Assembly (NCBI GenBank): GCA_947451385.1
Contig: CANFYZ010000029.1
Coordinates: 1 to 41,519, forward strand
Length of the DNA: 41,519 nucleotides
Source of the DNA: Comamonadaceae bacterium
Lineage (GTDB): Bacteria > Pseudomonadota > Gammaproteobacteria > Burkholderiales > Burkholderiaceae_C
Reading direction: 5' to 3'
The stretch's first letter is position 1. Each line of letters starts with the position of its first letter. A program made the position numbers and the translations under genes. Under the pieces are notes generated by a model. The model was not told the DNA's origin. It saw only the letters and a list, made by a program, of their open reading frames with translations, and did no database searches. Shown here in pieces: positions 39,790 to 41,519 of the stretch.

Positions 39790-41519
39790 GCGAAGCTTCT
39801 GGCCAGGGTACTTGCGGCGACGGTCACTGTTTTGCCAACGGTGGCTTTGTAGGTCTTGGATTTCACGGTATCCATGAACATAAATTCGCCTTTGATCTCG
39901 GTGCTGGTCACGGTCATGAGCAGGTAACCGCGGCGATTCAAATCGGCGTAGTTCACATCATCGATCAAACCCAAGCCTGTGCCCAAGGCGCCTGCAGCGG
40001 CAGGGTTACCGCTGCCGTCCACATAAGGGCCCAATGCGCCCAGGCCGACGCTTTCAAATCCAGGTGCTGTCACCGAAGTGGTGGCAAATTCGACCCCAAG
40101 GGTGGCCGTGCCGTCCAGGGATTTGAGGTTGTTGCACCAAGCGTTGTGGGAGTCGCCCGACAAGACCACCAATTTTTTGCCCGTGGCCTTGATGCTCTGC
40201 AACAAAGTTTCGCGTTGGATCGGATAGCCGTCCCACGAGTCCATGTTGTAAGGCAGTCGAGGCTGCGACAACAAACTCTTTTGGGTGTTATTCAGAGCTG
40301 CAGGCGCTGCCGCATTCACCGCTTTGGCGGTGAGGAAATCATTCAATGCCGTGCCAAAGGCAGTCGTACCAGCGGCTTGGGCTTGCACCACCGAAGCGGG
40401 AAACCACATTTTGGCCATGATGTCTTGGTTGCCCACAATTTGCCATGTGGCGGTGGATTTGCCAATGTTGGTGGTCAACCAGGTCAACTGCGTATCGCTC
40501 ATCATTTTGCTGGCCGCGTTGGGGTACACCCCATTCACTGGGGTCAGGCCGGCAAAATAATCGGCATACAGGTAGGGCTGAACACGGGCGTCTTGCGGAT
40601 CGCCGAAGTAGCCATAAATTTGTTTGGTTCGGCCTTCAATGCGGGTGTCCAGCATGTGCAGGCTGAACAGGGTGCCGAAATCGAAATTGCGGTAAATTTT
40701 CAGCAAGTTGGTGGCATCGGGGGTGCGAATCGGCATCCACTCGTGGTACACGCGGGCAGCGGTATTTTTACGCTCTACCCAAGTGCCTTGGGTGGTTACG
40801 TTGTGGTTTTCTGCGCCATCCATGTAGGCGTTGTTGGCGAACTCATGGTCATCCCAAATCGTGATCCAAGGCATCTTGGCGTGCAAGGCTTGCAAGGAGG
40901 TGTCCGAGCGGTACTTGGCATAACGGGTGCGGTAATCACTCAAAGACACAATGTCGTTGGCCGGGCTGGTCACACGGTCCAACTTGACGGCATCGGTGTT
41001 GCCAAATTTGCTCGCATCCGAACCATATTCGTAAATGTAGTCACCCAAGTGCAAAGCATATTCGGCGCCCGAGGTGGCTGCGGCATCGTAGCTGTTGAAA
41101 AATCCTTCAGAGTACAGCGTGCATGAAAAGACAGCGAATTTCACCGAGGTGGCTGTTGCCGAAGGCAAAGTACGGGTGGTACCCACCGTTGAAGATGCCC
41201 CTGTGCTGTCCAAGAAGCGGTAGTAGTAGGTTGTACCGGCGGTCAAACCCGTGGCGTCCACTTTGGCCGTGAATCCGGCACTTGCCAAGGCCGTGACCGA
41301 GCCTGTGTTGACCATACTGGTGAATTTGGCGTCATTGGCAATTTGCCATTGCAATGCAACATCAAAGTTCTGATCTTTGACTTTGGCGTGAGTCCACAAA
41401 ATGACGCGATCGGTCAGCGGGTCGCCACTGGCCACGCCGTATAAAAATTCGGCAGGCAGGGGCGTCGAAGAGCCACAGGAAGCCAGGGCCACGGCCCCAG
41501 CAGAACCGGCGGTGGTGGC
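39786..41519 (-). CDS. phoD: PhoD-family alkaline phosphatase/phosphodiesterase (5' end beyond window)
   Basis: PhoD enzymes release phosphate from organic mono- and diesters outside the cytoplasm with Ca2+ and Fe3+. The visible 577 residues start inside an export signal (AGSAGAVALASC) with a lipobox-like LASC, so the protein may be a lipoprotein or a TAT substrate. An N-terminal beta domain begins FLYGVASGDPLTDRVILWTH. Metal-site motifs are VFSCTLYSEGFFNSYDAA (the Fe-binding cysteine), LHLGDYIYEYG, ITIWDDHEFANNAYMDG, WQIVGNQDIMAKMW and VLSGDSHNAWCNN. The reading frame is open to the window edge, so a start at the GTG at 41492 is not real. Its promoter, and any PhoB box, lie outside the window. 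Confidence 0.92.
   Translation of the reverse strand, partial: ATTAGSAGAVALASCGSSTPLPAEFLYGVASGDPLTDRVILWTHAKVKDQNFDVALQWQIANDAKFTSMVNTGSVTALASAGFTAKVDATGLTAGTTYYYRFLDSTGASSTVGTTRTLPSATATSVKFAVFSCTLYSEGFFNSYDAAATSGAEYALHLGDYIYEYGSDASKFGNTDAVKLDRVTSPANDIVSLSDYRTRYAKYRSDTSLQALHAKMPWITIWDDHEFANNAYMDGAENHNVTTQGTWVERKNTAARVYHEWMPIRTPDATNLLKIYRNFDFGTLFSLHMLDTRIEGRTKQIYGYFGDPQDARVQPYLYADYFAGLTPVNGVYPNAASKMMSDTQLTWLTTNIGKSTATWQIVGNQDIMAKMWFPASVVQAQAAGTTAFGTALNDFLTAKAVNAAAPAALNNTQKSLLSQPRLPYNMDSWDGYPIQRETLLQSIKATGKKLVVLSGDSHNAWCNNLKSLDGTATLGVEFATTSVTAPGFESVGLGALGPYVDGSGNPAAAGALGTGLGLIDDVNYADLNRRGYLLMTVTSTEIKGEFMFMDTVKSKTYKATVGKTVTVAASTLARSFA

Overview
The window looks like chromosomal DNA of a Burkholderiales bacterium, most likely family Comamonadaceae (Limnohabitans/Rhodoferax-like). 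This is inferred from protein character, the high-GC codon use, the Lys/Ala/Pro-rich N-terminal tail on RpoD, the TRAP plus MarR/fumarylpyruvate hydrolase neighbourhood and the order of the phn genes; no rRNA or marker search was possible. I see 45 protein-coding genes, two of them cut by the window edges (rpoD at the left, a PhoD-type phosphatase at the right). I see no tRNA, rRNA, IS element, prophage or CRISPR array. Genes are packed tightly and no gene-free stretch exceeds about 250 bases.

Left part (1-12.86 kb), general functions. rpoD and dnaG lie on the minus strand without rpsU beside them. Then come an acyl-CoA synthetase (+), a small secreted Ala/Lys-rich protein, a zinc-ribbon NUDIX hydrolase, a TRAP transporter (dctP, a terminator hairpin, dctQ, dctM) and a fumarylpyruvate-hydrolase-like enzyme, all on minus. 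A divergent MarR regulator, an OmpA-like lipoprotein, a small ABM-domain protein and a ZntB/CorA-type transporter follow.

Right part (12.86-41.5 kb), an almost unbroken phosphorus island. Polyphosphate: ppk2, ppk1, sixA and ppx. Membrane lipid replacement: olsB (ornithine lipid) with a PlcP-like metallophosphoesterase. Phosphate uptake and signalling: pstSCAB-phoU-phoB-phoR. Phosphonate breakdown: phnN, a DUF1045 2H-phosphoesterase and the repressor phnF on minus; phnGHIJ, a PhnO-like acetyltransferase and phnKLM on plus; then phnCDE and a PhnZ-like HD oxygenase. The island ends with two small uncharacterised genes and phoD.

How it works together. Sites resembling PhoB boxes (7-base repeats of the CTGTCAT/CTGTCAC type spaced by 4 bases) precede ppk2, olsB, ppk1, ppx, pstS, phnC and the unknown small-gene pair. 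The island therefore carries its own regulator (PhoB/PhoR) and many likely targets. A second layer is visible in the phosphonate part: the 8-mer GTATAGAC, typical of PhnF/HutC-type GntR operators, occurs in the phnF/phnG intergenic region and again in the phnC promoter. The most novel-looking parts are the two-gene unknown cassette between phnZ and phoD, the DUF1045 2H protein as a possible stand-in for the missing PhnP, and the PhnZ-like oxygenase with no PhnY partner in view.
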